From contig CM049310.1 in NCBI GenBank assembly GCA_026874595.1, forward strand, positions 90,715,556 to 90,779,555: a stretch of 64,000 bases of DNA. The letters are read 5' to 3'. The notes beneath the pieces were generated by a model. That model did not search any database. It saw nothing but the letters and a program-made list of their open reading frames with translations, and was not told the DNA's origin. The first letter of the stretch is position 1; the number at the start of each line of letters is the position of its first letter. The stretch comes from Sipunculus nudus (taxonomy: Eukaryota; Annelida; Sipuncula; Golfingiida; Sipunculidae). Position numbers and translations under genes: made by a program. Below are positions 48,280-58,928 of this stretch, one piece after another.

Positions 48280-51200
48280 TACAGTTGTAGTATCAGTTGC
48301 AGTAGTAGCAGTAGTAGATGCATAAAAAGAAGACCAGGAATCCGCATTTGGATTTTCATAAGATTATTTTGGCGCAAAATTGAGTTAACACTGAAACATG
48401 GTTTTTCCCTAAATATGTACTCTACACATTAAAAACAATAAGCGTGGAATAAATTGATCATACCAGTGCAAAAAAGAAAACTGAAGTAATATTTTCGTTT
48501 GTTTCTTACTATCTAAGCATGTCCATATTAATGACTGCGGTTTATTTAAAAACAGAATAAAGGAGGAAAAGCTGAGAATCAGTTCATAATATCTAGCGGG
48601 CAGGTCAAAGACACCTTCAATCAAATCTGTTTTGTTTTTCCTGCAAATAAGCCCAGGGCCGCTATATTTTATTTAACCGTGTTCGTGCTTCCAGTAACGA
48701 AATAAAAAGATCAATGAACTGGTGTTGTTGTGACGCAGCAGCGGCTTTTATTATGAGACCTTCCGTATTCCTGTGCTGTTTCGTGGCGGGAGCTGAATTC
48801 AGGATGTGATCCCTACTGTTGTAGGGACAACTTTATGTATGTTTATCTCCATAATTTTACCGTGTTTTGAATTAAATTAACCTCCCAGACGATATGTACA
48901 CCGCTTGAAGTTCGCTTAAACTGGCCTTACAATGTAAATACAACAATGAATGACCCAGTTATAACAGGTTTGATATCTTCGCCGTCTTGTTTACCCTTTA
49001 TAGCTGTACGTAAAGTCATATATGTTCGTCGCGCAAAATGAAAGTTGAATATTTTAGGTTTAATTTAATCCGGGGTCTATGACATCAGTAAAAACTAAAA
49101 TAACAGGTACTTCATTCTCCGACTTTAAGTTCATTATAAATCGAAGTATGCAGGCGAACTATGATTAACGATGATGAACGTGATGGTGAAATCATTAAGC
49201 ACTTCTCCTCTCTAAAACGACTTAAAGAATTCCGAAGCCGGAGGTTTGATCACAGTTAGTTGTGATATGGAGTTAGGTTTAATTATGCACGTGAAAGATA
49301 TATTTATTTAGAGTGATGAAGATCACTTTTACTTTAATTAATCCCTGTGGCCTGTGGTATCATCATATTCAAATGTATGAAAGGTAAATTTTATGTATTT
49401 TTCCGATCTCACTGGCGCTACCTGCCGGTGTCTGATAACTGCTGTTGGGGTCCGATCGAAATGGTGACAGGAAAGATCATATTTTTATAGCTCAGATAAT
49501 AAAAAAAAATCTACCTGATCCGTCACTGAGAGGTGCTTGAAACAGCAATAGCCTTGTATATATTATAACTTGAAAAAATACGCAGTACTGGTTCATTTGA
49601 CCCGAACACTATACATTACCATAACTCCTACAGCGCTATTATATAAAGTATATATATTTATTTATTTATTTTTTCATTCAATATATCACGGATGCCGTAA
49701 CCTTTTTGATGATGTAATTTCACAGTTTTCTATCAGATATTAAATTTCTTTTGTTTATGGTCTAAATCAAACATTTTATTTTTACATATTGTTTATATTT
49801 TGCTGCGTTGCAACATGTACATCTTTATTTTCCGTGTTAATCAGTGCTGCGGCTTTCCCGGCGTTGACTTATCTTCTCTGTTTCACCAACAGAGCAGCAG
49901 TTTACAGTTACAAGAAATTCCCGCTGATAGATGGAAGCCGCATGATGTTTTGGCCACAGCATCAATGCTAATATAGAATACTCCCGGTTAATTCTGTTGA
50001 CGTCCTAGACCATATTGTGAAGAGGCGAGAATAGAAATAACAAGGCGATAATGAGATTTGAGAATGGCTTTCTTATCTCTTCGCGTCGTCAACAAGATGT
50101 GTTAGTATCAGGTTCAGTTGAGGTCTTCAACCTCACAGTCGTGAAATAAAGATTCCATAGTGCTGATATCTCTCTCCGCCTCCTGGATTTCCGAAGGCTT
50201 CCGAAACCAGAAGCTCTTGCCTATCTTCTTTTCCGCATATAACCACTCCAGCGATGAGCGAATATAGGTGGCGTCCCTGGCAAAACACTTTTTATCAAAT
50301 TCAGTCCAAACGTTTGCTTTAAATTTATTTTAAACGACATAACAATCGATATATACATAAATTAGATATTCTTAAAAACCGATAATATAATTTTAAAAAC
50401 CTTGCAAAATGTTTGGATTTTTTTCTTATTTTTTTACGGTTAAATGGACTATACAATAATAATATATAAATTATGCAGGAACGACTCTATATGATTTAAA
50501 ACCTATCACATAATATTATGTTTGAATAAAACGACTCTTTGATATCTTTTACATCTGAAAATGGATAAAACATTTTAATTCTACCATAAAAAAAGATGTT
50601 TTGGGCGTTGTTAAAAAAATCGTTATATCGCTCTAAACTTTCCCGATACACATCCCCTTGCAATCAAACATCTCTGCAGATAGATTTCGCATCGCCGAAA
50701 CCATTACAGGGTTATTTCCTCCATTTTCTCAAAGCTGCTCATGGGGCTGCCATTTTGCGTACATACTAAAACCCTGATGTCATAGGTCGCATCTGGAAAT
50801 CATCTTATACCCCCAGTTGTTTTAAATGAGTTATTCTAAAAATAACACCGAACCACTTTTTAGTGGGCCATTTGCAAAGACGCTTATTGGTTTGGTTCCC
50901 GATCATGCCTTTATCACTCTTGTTCATAATCGGTTATTTTTTATTTCGTTTGAAATTTTATTTTATATTGTAAAACTTTGCAAGAAAGAGGCATGGTAGG
51001 TCACAAAAATCTCCTTCTCACTGCATTCTTGGAATAACTAAAACAAAATTCTATCCATCATTTCTTACATCTACTTGGGTGGAAATGAGTCGGTCTTCAT
51101 ATTACCAAGCCTTTGACAACTATGACCTCGATTCTGCGAGCCACTCCAGCGTCTATTTCATGTATAATGAACAAGCAATTGAACCAATCAAATTACACAC

Positions 51201-52770
51201 ATACACTTGTTTTACGCGGCTGCCGGAGCACGTCTGATGCTGGTTCTAGATTAAACGTTTAGTATTAACGGGAATGCATCGAAAATTTGACTAGTCAAAT
51301 AAAGCAATATAAACCTGACCCGTGTCTGTAGGACACGTTTTCTTGTTCAGACGGTCGGTGACAGTGTATTGTTTATATATTGTATATTTGATTTGCTTGG
51401 CAGTTTTGATTTCAGCCCGAACACTTGCTTGCAGGCTTGTTCATTAATCATGAAATAGTTGCCATAGTGGTTTGCTGAATCGAGGTATCTTCGAACTAAC
51501 TGCCATAGACTTGATAGTATGAATATGTAATCATCCCTGTATTTAATTAACATTTTTTTTCAGCATATTCCTACAGATGTTGACCTGTGACACGATATTT
51601 ACCATTTTAATCATCTGAGCGGTTATTTGCACTTCTGATTAACCCTCTCATTTTCTATGAAGTCACCGACACAAAGTTCGGCATAAACTGTACTTATAGA
51701 ACCAGCCTTTCCCCATCACTATCAGCTTGCAGTCATCCGAATGTCACGGCTTGCAGACAGGTAATTATCTCCTTTGTGACCTTTTGTTATCCTATCATTT
51801 ATATAGCTGTCGCTTAGATGTTAAAGCCACTATTCATTATCCTCATTTGTAGAAATTATGTTATTTTTGGCTTACTCTGCGTATATATTAATGATCTAGA
51901 TACTTCTTGTTAAGAAAACTTCTTGTTAGTCCTCTGTCACGGTGGCATGAGCTTGTTTATCTACAAGCTGTTAGTAAACACACCATGTAAACAATAATGG
52001 TTGACTGCACATGTTTGGGGGATGAAAGGTCACTAGTTGTAGGTGGTGAGAAAATTAGTATATAAAGAACCGGTTTTTGGGGTTTTTTTTTGTAATATGC
52101 ATATACCTAGTTCGTCTGCTTTGCTCCTAGATATTCTTCTTGGGCTGTTCGGTTACCACCGGCGGCTATTTTGTCGTGCTACCCACATATTATAAACACG
52201 TGGGTATAAACAAAACGGATATTCTGTGGGACGGCTCCTTTTGGCATATGTTTATAAAAAACAAGGAGTTAACTTTATTTTATATACGTCAGACATTAGA
52301 ATAGGCACCTTTAACTCAAAAACATGACGGTATGATCATTAGTCCATGGACCCTGTGGCCAACCATGGAATTTCATTATCAGAAACGAGGCAAATTCTAT
52401 AATACCTTATATAAAGCTTATTTTTTCTACCCTTTGCTTCCTTATGATAGCAGTGCCAATGAATTACTGTCTAATGATGATGATTACATTCGATGACAAA
52501 TCGACCTTTTAGCTTAACTTTGTAATGAAATTGTTATGTTTTGTATGTTTCGAAATCAAACAAAACTTATTGTATAATTAAAAAAGGATGAGTGCTAAGG
52601 TGGTCCCAAGAGTCGATATGTATAAATATATAGGTTTAGTTATTGACAACCGGCTGAGTTTGGAGGAGCAGGTGAAATTGGTCCATTCAAAAGTAAAAGC
52701 CTGTCTGCTTTATTTTTCTTCTACGTAAATAACGGTCATTTGATGTTCATTCGGCTTTGCTTCATTCGTT
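48191..52770. repeat. C block, copy 2 of the large tandem duplication
   Basis: Homologous to 40504-45000. It lacks the MITE present in copy 1 and continues farther into a LINE fragment (52580-53110). It contains AGT microsatellite (48236-48280), the promoter-like segment (CCAAT 51184, ATATAAAC 51307-51314), and the same minus-strand frame at 51347-51553 that copy 1 has at 43706-43888. These two frames share SLWQL(F/V)RR(H/Y)LDSANHYG...QVFGLKSKLP. I recognise no family in them. Confidence 0.82.
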
Positions 52771-53110
52771 TAATAGCTCCATTAATTATCCGGAGCTTAC
52801 TTGGTTTCGGTATTGTATCTTGGGGGGGGGGGGGCTCGTTTAACCAAACAGGATAAGAATAGAGTAGAAAAAATAATAAAAAAGGGCAGAAGAAAGGAAA
52901 CTTGGCAACATAACCACATTGTGTCAAACAAACTTCGAGGCAAACATTTTTTTTATATCATGAGAGCCGTTACACCCACTACGACGATAGTGGACCTCAG
53001 ATTTGGAAAAGCAGGCGTTTCCATACAGGAGCCGTCAGATTAAACGAAAGAAAAAACATTTCTTCCGCGTGCCGCTTCGCCATACATTGATCTTTTAAAC
53101 CGTTAAAATA
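52580..53110 (+). mobile_element. LINE ORF2 3' fragment (L2/Rex1-like)
   Basis: The plus strand reads, with frameshifts, MYKYIGLVIDNRLSLEEQV (about 52618-52674), then a decayed stretch, a G run of 13 (52822-52834), LTKQDKNRVEKIIKKG (about 52838-52885), and RRFHTGAVRLNER (about 53010-53050). These correspond to the RT thumb and C-terminus of CR1/L2/Rex1 LINEs. The downstream T-rich DNA may be its 3' untranslated region. The 5' part is missing or duplicated out as described for the C block. Confidence 0.65.
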
Positions 53111-53789
53111 TTATTTTATCATTTGCCTCCGAAGTTTGAATTAACAAAGCAGCAGCAACTTTGTTATTGTGTTATTGCGTGAATGTGGGGGTAGGGGAGG
53201 GAGAGATGAGAGGTACAGCTGCATGTGATGTCGTAACTGTGATAAAAATATTTTATTTCTCGTGCATCATGGAACATTGTGTATTGTTTGTATTTTGTAT
53301 TTCCTTGGTTTTAATCCTATTTTATAGTATCTATATTGATGTTTTATATATTTTTTATTTTTTATATATGGTTATTTTTTAGAAAAAAAATATCACTGAT
53401 TTTCCATTTTATTGATGTGTGGGCACAATTTTGTTTCAAGGGATTTATAAAGTATGTCTTATCCTAATTTAAATCTGGTCACGATTGACGCAACTTTGTT
53501 TTTTCCAATTGTTCATATTTCTTCTTTCTATTTGTAAAATTACAGTCTCGCAAAAATACGTTACAAACAGGCCACGGCAGCGGAACACTAGATACAGCCT
53601 AATGGAATGTTTAATCTTCTTCGTTGTCTCAAAATCAGTAGTATATCAAACAAACATTTTACATAACTGGGTTCAAACAGCACATGTTGTGCCCTACCAC
53701 CTCGTTGGTAAAAAAGAATCGGTATTTAATCTCAACAAAATAGTCATGAATCCCTCAGCTTTGAAGTCACAGCCGCCCCTCCGCGGATT

Positions 53790-53792
<3 letters not shown>
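53111..53792. other. T-rich stretch, nothing recognised
   Basis: Low-complexity T/A-rich DNA with short open frames (53161-53382, 53485-53859). The second reads into the (TA)n tract and is not credible as a gene. Confidence 0.5.

Positions 53793-53853
<61 letters not shown>
53793..53853. repeat. (TA)n microsatellite
   Basis: About thirty TA dinucleotides immediately upstream of the Penelope-like region. Confidence 0.95.
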
Positions 53854-53857
<4 letters not shown>

Positions 53858-53940
53858 AAGTTGGTTTCAGTGCTTGCAGTATAGTGCTCGATCCAGCTAA
53901 GGTAGAGCAGATAAACTAAACGTTAAGCACGCTGGAGTAT

Positions 53941-54008
53941 CGTGTTATTACTCCGAGTTTCACGCCGTTGCCGGTATCGGCACCCGGGCGATCATCAGAT
54001 AATTAACG
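53941..54008 (-). ncRNA. Hammerhead ribozyme-like motif 1 (type I)
   Basis: On the minus strand the core CTGATGA (53992-53998) is followed by a stem II with CGCC (53987-53990) pairing GGCG (53963-53966) capped by an inner TGCCG/CGGCA hairpin, then GAAA (53958-53961). A short stem III, ACT/AGT around CGG, leads to the predicted cleavage site after GTA at 53949. Stem I is TTAT (about 53999-54002) pairing ATAA (53945-53948), with an outer CGT/ACG. Both catalytic boxes are intact. Short stem III with open stem I is the form known from Penelope-like elements and animal retrozymes. It lies 17 bases from the Penelope frame at 54025 but on the opposite strand. Confidence 0.65.
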
Positions 54009-54024
54009 CTTGTAGGGACCCTAA

Positions 54025-54300
54025 TCATTTCGCAGTGAACGTTACGAAAAAGAAACGGAACTTTCGAAGCCCATTTGGACCCTGAAGAGAAAACAAATAA
54101 AATATTCTACCACCTGGGAAATAATCCAACACTCTAACACAATGAAACGAACCTCGGACCAATGTAATCTCTGTGTGGATGAGAAATACAGCATACTGCA
54201 CCACAAAAGCGACAAGTCAATAATCCTTCTAAACAGGCGAAGTGAAATAATTTCGAAATGCCGACACCTGAAGCCACCGAACCGTGTAAAAAGAAAGTAA
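54025..54300 (+). pseudogene. Penelope-like element, C-terminal GIY-YIG-region fragment
   Basis: An open frame of 91 codons without an ATG start reads SFRSERYEKETELSKPIW, then a central basic segment, CNLCVDEKYSIL, and LLNRRSEIISKCRH before the stop at 54298-54300. This is the C-terminal pattern of Penelope-like retroelement proteins: the end of the GIY-YIG endonuclease with TELSK-IW, followed by the CNLC...EK and (L)NxRSE(I/L)(I/V)SKCRH motif. In a full element the domain cuts target DNA for insertion. The GIY-YIG core and the reverse transcriptase are missing upstream, so the copy is 5'-truncated. It is flanked by a (TA)n tract on each side. Confidence 0.85.
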
Positions 54301-54665
54301 CAGTTATATATATATATTTATATATATCTACCATCATTCTTACTCGTTACCTTCACTCCGAATACAGACCTACATGACTACAGAATTAATTATTATATAT
54401 ACAGTATCATTTAAGACTGTAGCGTATGTTTCGAATCACCTACAATATACCATATATATATTTTATATACATATATATGTATACACACAATGAAATTTAC
54501 GATAACCAACGGGACCTTGACAAAGTGGTGGCATTTTTTAGGTGGTCGTCTAAGGGAGGTCTGATATAATGAGCAAACAGAGTCGGGACCATGGAAAGGA
54601 AGTCGTTATTTTAAGGTGATCACTAAACCTAGGTGGTCGTCAGGCGAGTTTTATATTCTAACAAC

Positions 54666-54713
54666 ATTCACCTGAGGATCGGGTCGCATCCCGTGAAACA
54701 CTCTGTAGTGAAT
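54666..54713 (+). ncRNA. Hammerhead ribozyme motif 2 (type I), intact core
   Basis: Stem I 5' strand ATTCAC (54666-54671) is followed by CTGAGGA (54672-54678). Stem II pairs CGGG (54680-54683) with CCCG (54690-54693) around loop TCGCAT. GAAA is at 54695-54698. A two-pair stem III (AC at 54698-54699 with GT at 54705-54706) leads to cleavage predicted after A54707. GTGAAT (54708-54713) closes stem I perfectly. Farther out AACAAC (54660-54665) can pair with GTTGTT (54721-54726) across a one-sided bulge. All core residues (CUGANGA, GAAA, UH) are present. Short stem III is typical of Penelope/retrozyme hammerheads. A (TA)n tract begins about 25 bases downstream. Confidence 0.82.
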
Positions 54714-54736
54714 TTACAGTGTTGTTTTTCTTAATC

Positions 54737-54738
<2 letters not shown>

Positions 54739-54788
<50 letters not shown>
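54739..54788. repeat. (TA)n microsatellite
   Basis: About 25 TA units directly after ribozyme motif 2. Confidence 0.95.
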
Positions 54789-54791
<3 letters not shown>

Positions 54792-57286
54792 GTCGTAAAT
54801 ATTAGATAGGTATAGGTGATGCCCTTCAGTTGTCGGATCAAAGTAACTCCCATAAGGCCTCAAGCACCATCCGTGTTTACGCCCAACAGCGGTGTTGTTA
54901 TTTAATAGTACAACGATATTCATGGATTGGTGGGGCTGTTATTTCAAACTAAATTTCCTACATCACATAAAGACCTATAACTGATCTCTGATCTGTATTG
55001 ACTAACATTTATTTGTAGCTGATTCGTTGCAATAATTTAGATTTATTATTTATGGGTATAAGAAAATTTAAATCTAGATATGAATTTGATACTTATTTAG
55101 AGCAAAGCTATGCGCAACCTTCAAAAGAAAGTGGTGATATGGGTATCCTCCCCGCGAGCTAAACATAAGATGGTCTGCTCAAGTAAAGGAATACATTTAA
55201 CTTTCACTGAACTGTTTAATAATGCTGACGACAATTTTATGATGACAGATTGACTAGCTATACAGATAAGGTTATGGAGTATGCACCCAGTTGATATGAG
55301 AATAACAAGATTTTCCTTGAATTTTCTTTGAAACAAAGTAAGCGCCGCCTGGAGCATATTTGGAAATTCCCTCGTGATGTAATGATTTTGACACTGCAAG
55401 GACTCGGTTGAATTTATAAGGATGATTTATATTAATGTAATATTGGTGATTAGACAAAACCACTAGCGTAAAATAGGCGCAACTTGAAATTAAAATGCTT
55501 CGTTAATTAACTTTATTCGTAAATTCCTGAACAAACATGAAAACTTTAATGTGTGATGACCTAGCTAGCATTATTCATCGACCGCTGTATTAAGTGATCA
55601 ATTTTAATTACAGAACTTCTGAAGTTTACATATCAGTGAGTGACAGCTATGCCATCTTGCGTTTCCTTTAATACTTCGAGTGGAGCAAGTGAGCGGACTT
55701 ACAAGAAAACGACTCTGCTGTCTTTAGGGTTAATGGGCGTCACACTCTGCTCCCCACAATGCACCGCGGCTTCTATAAACACAAATGGCGTAGGTTTTAA
55801 TGCAGTTAAGAGGGTAATGTAGTCCGTTCAAATACGTTGTTTAAGATTATTTCAAGGCAAATTACATAACAGGGGTGTTCTTGCGGCAAGGGCTTCACGG
55901 AATATGTAATATTTGGCAAGCATGTGCATTTGTAATGTAAGCAATACTTTTTTAAACTTGAATTGTAATTAATTTTTTTTTTAAAGTATGTCAGCTGAAA
56001 TAAGTAGTCCTTGTCGTTCCATAGTGTCTTAAGGAAGAGGTTAGTTTTGAGTAGAAACGACTTCTGGCAGAAGGGTTTAGCTAAAGGATCTACCGAACGA
56101 GGTGCAATTACTGAAATTTCCCATATAATGTCAATTATTAATGAACAATTTCCACAATGACCCCGCCCTCAGGGCAGACATTTTGCGCGATACTTCAAGA
56201 CCAAATACGGGCAATTCTGAATTCCAGACACACATACACACCAATAAATCATCCTCAAAGAATTAACTTTCGTTAATAATTTATTCTTGATTTTTCATAA
56301 CAAACGGAAAACCTGAAACGAAAGGTCAAATTCTATAGTGTGCACCTATTGACACTGGTCAGCAGACGATAACACGACAACAACACATGATTATTTTATG
56401 TAAACACCGGTCTGTGCTGTCTCTCCATGTTTTGTACTGTCATCCCCCGGGATGAGGTACACTTGGTTTATCGGTCAGATAAGGTCATTTAGTATAAACA
56501 TCAGGAAAACAGTATGAGGGACTGCAGAGGTGCCACAGGAGATATGACACCCTTCCGCCAAAGCTTGCAAAGGTCTTTTCTACCCAAACGGGGACCACAT
56601 CCGGTTTGGCACTATGGGACGGCCGGGACTTCTTGTCTAGACTTTCAAACTTCAAAATCGAAATTTGCTATAGTTCAAGGAAAAAACATTTGTTTACAAT
56701 TCACATGCGTATGCTTACAAAATATTATTATAATTATACCATGAAGTCCTTACCACAAATAAACCCATGTTTATGTATCTTGCCGTGAAATAATTCTTAT
56801 TCAATTCATTGAACGGTATAAATTATCCTCTTAACTATATTAATACCTACACCGCCGCTATGTGTAGAAGCCCCGGTGCATTGTGGGGTTAGAATTTCAA
56901 AGCCCATAAACCCTACCCAACAGAGTTAATGTGCGCAGTGTGGAGACCATTTATTGGGTGTCATTGGAAGTATATCCGGCGGATCTCCTTGTGTATTAAT
57001 ACGCAATAGTATTAATACATCGATAACTACATTTTTCTAACATGATTGTTTGGTCTCCTGTGAACGGTTAAGGTTCCTGTGACATATAATATGGCGAGGG
57101 TGTATACTCCTAGAGAAGTGTCTAATTTTTATCATTCAGTTTTATCAGTACTTTAAATGTTGTCTGCAAGAGATTACAAAAGGAGAATTGTAAAAGAAGA
57201 ATGTACTACCAGTTTATGGTCAATTCGCAGTGGTGTTTATGTACACTCATGTACACACAAACACGAGCGCACCAACACACACACAC
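54789..57286. other. Gene-free stretch, nothing recognised
   Basis: Only short open frames lacking motifs (for example 55121-55399 minus, 56514-56744 plus). No further hammerhead cores or element termini were seen. Confidence 0.5.
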
Positions 57287-57323
57287 TATATATATATATC
57301 TATATATACAAAGGTATGTGATG

Positions 57324-57379
57324 AATCTGAAACACTACTATCGGTTTCGCCTCATCGGCTCATTAGGTGACTGAAATTC
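57324..57379 (-). ncRNA. Hammerhead ribozyme-like motif 3, core substitution
   Basis: Minus strand: stem I strand ending CAC (57367-57369), core CTAATGA (57360-57366), stem II GCC/GGC around GATGA, GAAA (57345-57348), short stem III, predicted cleavage after GTA at 57336, and GTG (57333-57335) closing stem I. An outer GAAT/ATTC pairing supports stem I. The core should read CTGANGA, and the G to A change at the conserved G is expected to abolish activity. A (TA)-rich tract adjoins it at 57287-57308, as with the other two motifs. Confidence 0.65.
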
Positions 57380-57477
57380 AACTAATTGCGATATTGGTTT
57401 CTATAAAGTCCGGCGGGTGGAAATTCCAGTGTCTGTTCAATAGGTTCTTTTGTTTTGAGCTTATAATTGCTAGTTTC

Positions 57478-57478
<1 letters not shown>

Positions 57479-57523
<45 letters not shown>
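57479..57523. repeat. (TA)n microsatellite
   Basis: About 22 TA units. Short frames on both strands read through it as Tyr-Ile repeats and are not genes. Confidence 0.95.
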
Positions 57524-57528
<5 letters not shown>

Positions 57529-58840
57529 AATTATAACCAATGGGAACGCTTTAAAAAAACAAAGCAATTTAACACAAAACTTTTTTCCGCCTCTTTGGAA
57601 TCAAACTTCAATTTGTAACAAGACCAGGTACAGGAAAGCGCTCTCCGTGAAGCTAAGGTTTTCATTTTAATAAAATGAAACAATAAACCAACATATGGGC
57701 CTTCAGGTATCATATTCTAAATCATAGCAAACGCCAGAGAAACTTCGGATTGATTTAAATATGCAAATTTTCTTGGAACAACCTGCTCTTTGATCTTCTT
57801 CAATGATAAACAGATGTGACAGGCATCAACATTGTACCTTAATGATAAATACAGCCCGCCACCCAAACGTCGATTTTAATTAAATTAAGACGTTGAGGTG
57901 GCAGGTCAAGCTGTAGGGTTCGGTTTATTCTATTATAAGTAGATGAGCACACCATTTCTAAAAGTACTTGTCGAAATGTTATTTCCCGAGGTAAGACAAA
58001 AAAAAATGTTATTTTGTTGGGAAAAAATGATAAATATTACATTTACGGTTAACTCACGTGTATTCATGCAGCAGTTATAAACATCGATGCTAGATTTACT
58101 CAAAAAGTTTGTCTCTTCGTCCGTCATGACGGCTTGACAGCGGATACTGCGGTAGCCGAAACCGCTTCAAACTTTTAAAGTGCCACAATGTCTTTCTACA
58201 TTATTAAGCAAATGAAACACGATCAAATATTCTCTGATATCAAATTCTACCACACAGCAAATATTTTGAACCCACTCTTGCAATAGGTGTTCTATCATGA
58301 CCTGCATCAGGACTTGGGGATCCCTATCAGTTTATTTAAAAAAAAAGCCTGAATGTCATGTTGTCATGGCTACCTTAATGAATGAAAGTCTGACGTCACT
58401 GTTGAAACCTCATCATGTTTTTAGTCTGAATGCGGTCACCATCTGTGTAATATGTAGAAAATCAACTAATATTGATTCTATGTGCACTCTCAGATTTAGT
58501 GCCGTTTCGGCCCGCAGACAACAGACAGTCTCTGACCTGCGTCAGAGTCCCTTTACATATTGTATGGAGGGCCGCGCTATAATGCTCTATGAGGATGCAA
58601 ATATTTTCGTCATTTTTGACCACGTCCCATGACCTACAGGAACGCTGACTATTAAAATAAATAAGACCAGTCATTAGGTATGTGTGTGTGCATCATAAAG
58701 ACAACTAACATGTGAGAGACAATTTCAGTTTTGATTAAGGGGGTTTACCACATATAAAGTGTTCCGCACTTTTTACTGGAAGATGAACAACTTGTACGAC
58801 AGAAATATCATGTTACCATAGCCCGCTCAGTATTCTTTGC
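57524..58840. other. Gene-free stretch, nothing recognised
   Basis: The longest frame (58297-58632, plus, 111 codons) has no recognisable motif. Confidence 0.5.
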
Positions 58841-58928
58841 GGGGCGGGGCGGGCTACAGCTAAGAAAGTGCGGGGCGGGGCGGGCCGTGATGAAGTCCAT
58901 GCGGGGCGGGGCGGGGCGGGGCGGGCTG
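58841..58928. repeat. GCGGGG-rich array, left
   Basis: Three bursts of GCGGGGCGGGGCGGGC-type sequence within 90 bp, all G-rich on the plus strand, in otherwise AT-rich DNA. Runs of three or four G at short spacing could form G-quadruplexes. Confidence 0.85.

Noticed and set aside
41496-49971. Matching plus-strand frames in the two C blocks (41496-41780 and 49789-49971)
   Set aside because: They look conserved, but most differences change the amino acid and the second is truncated at its start, as expected for non-coding duplicated DNA.
53485-53859. 124-codon plus-strand open frame ending in Tyr-Ile repeats
   Set aside because: It reads through the (TA)n tract and has no recognisable domain. 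Similar frames at 54714-54923, 57382-57567 and 57467-57670 arise from other (TA)n tracts.
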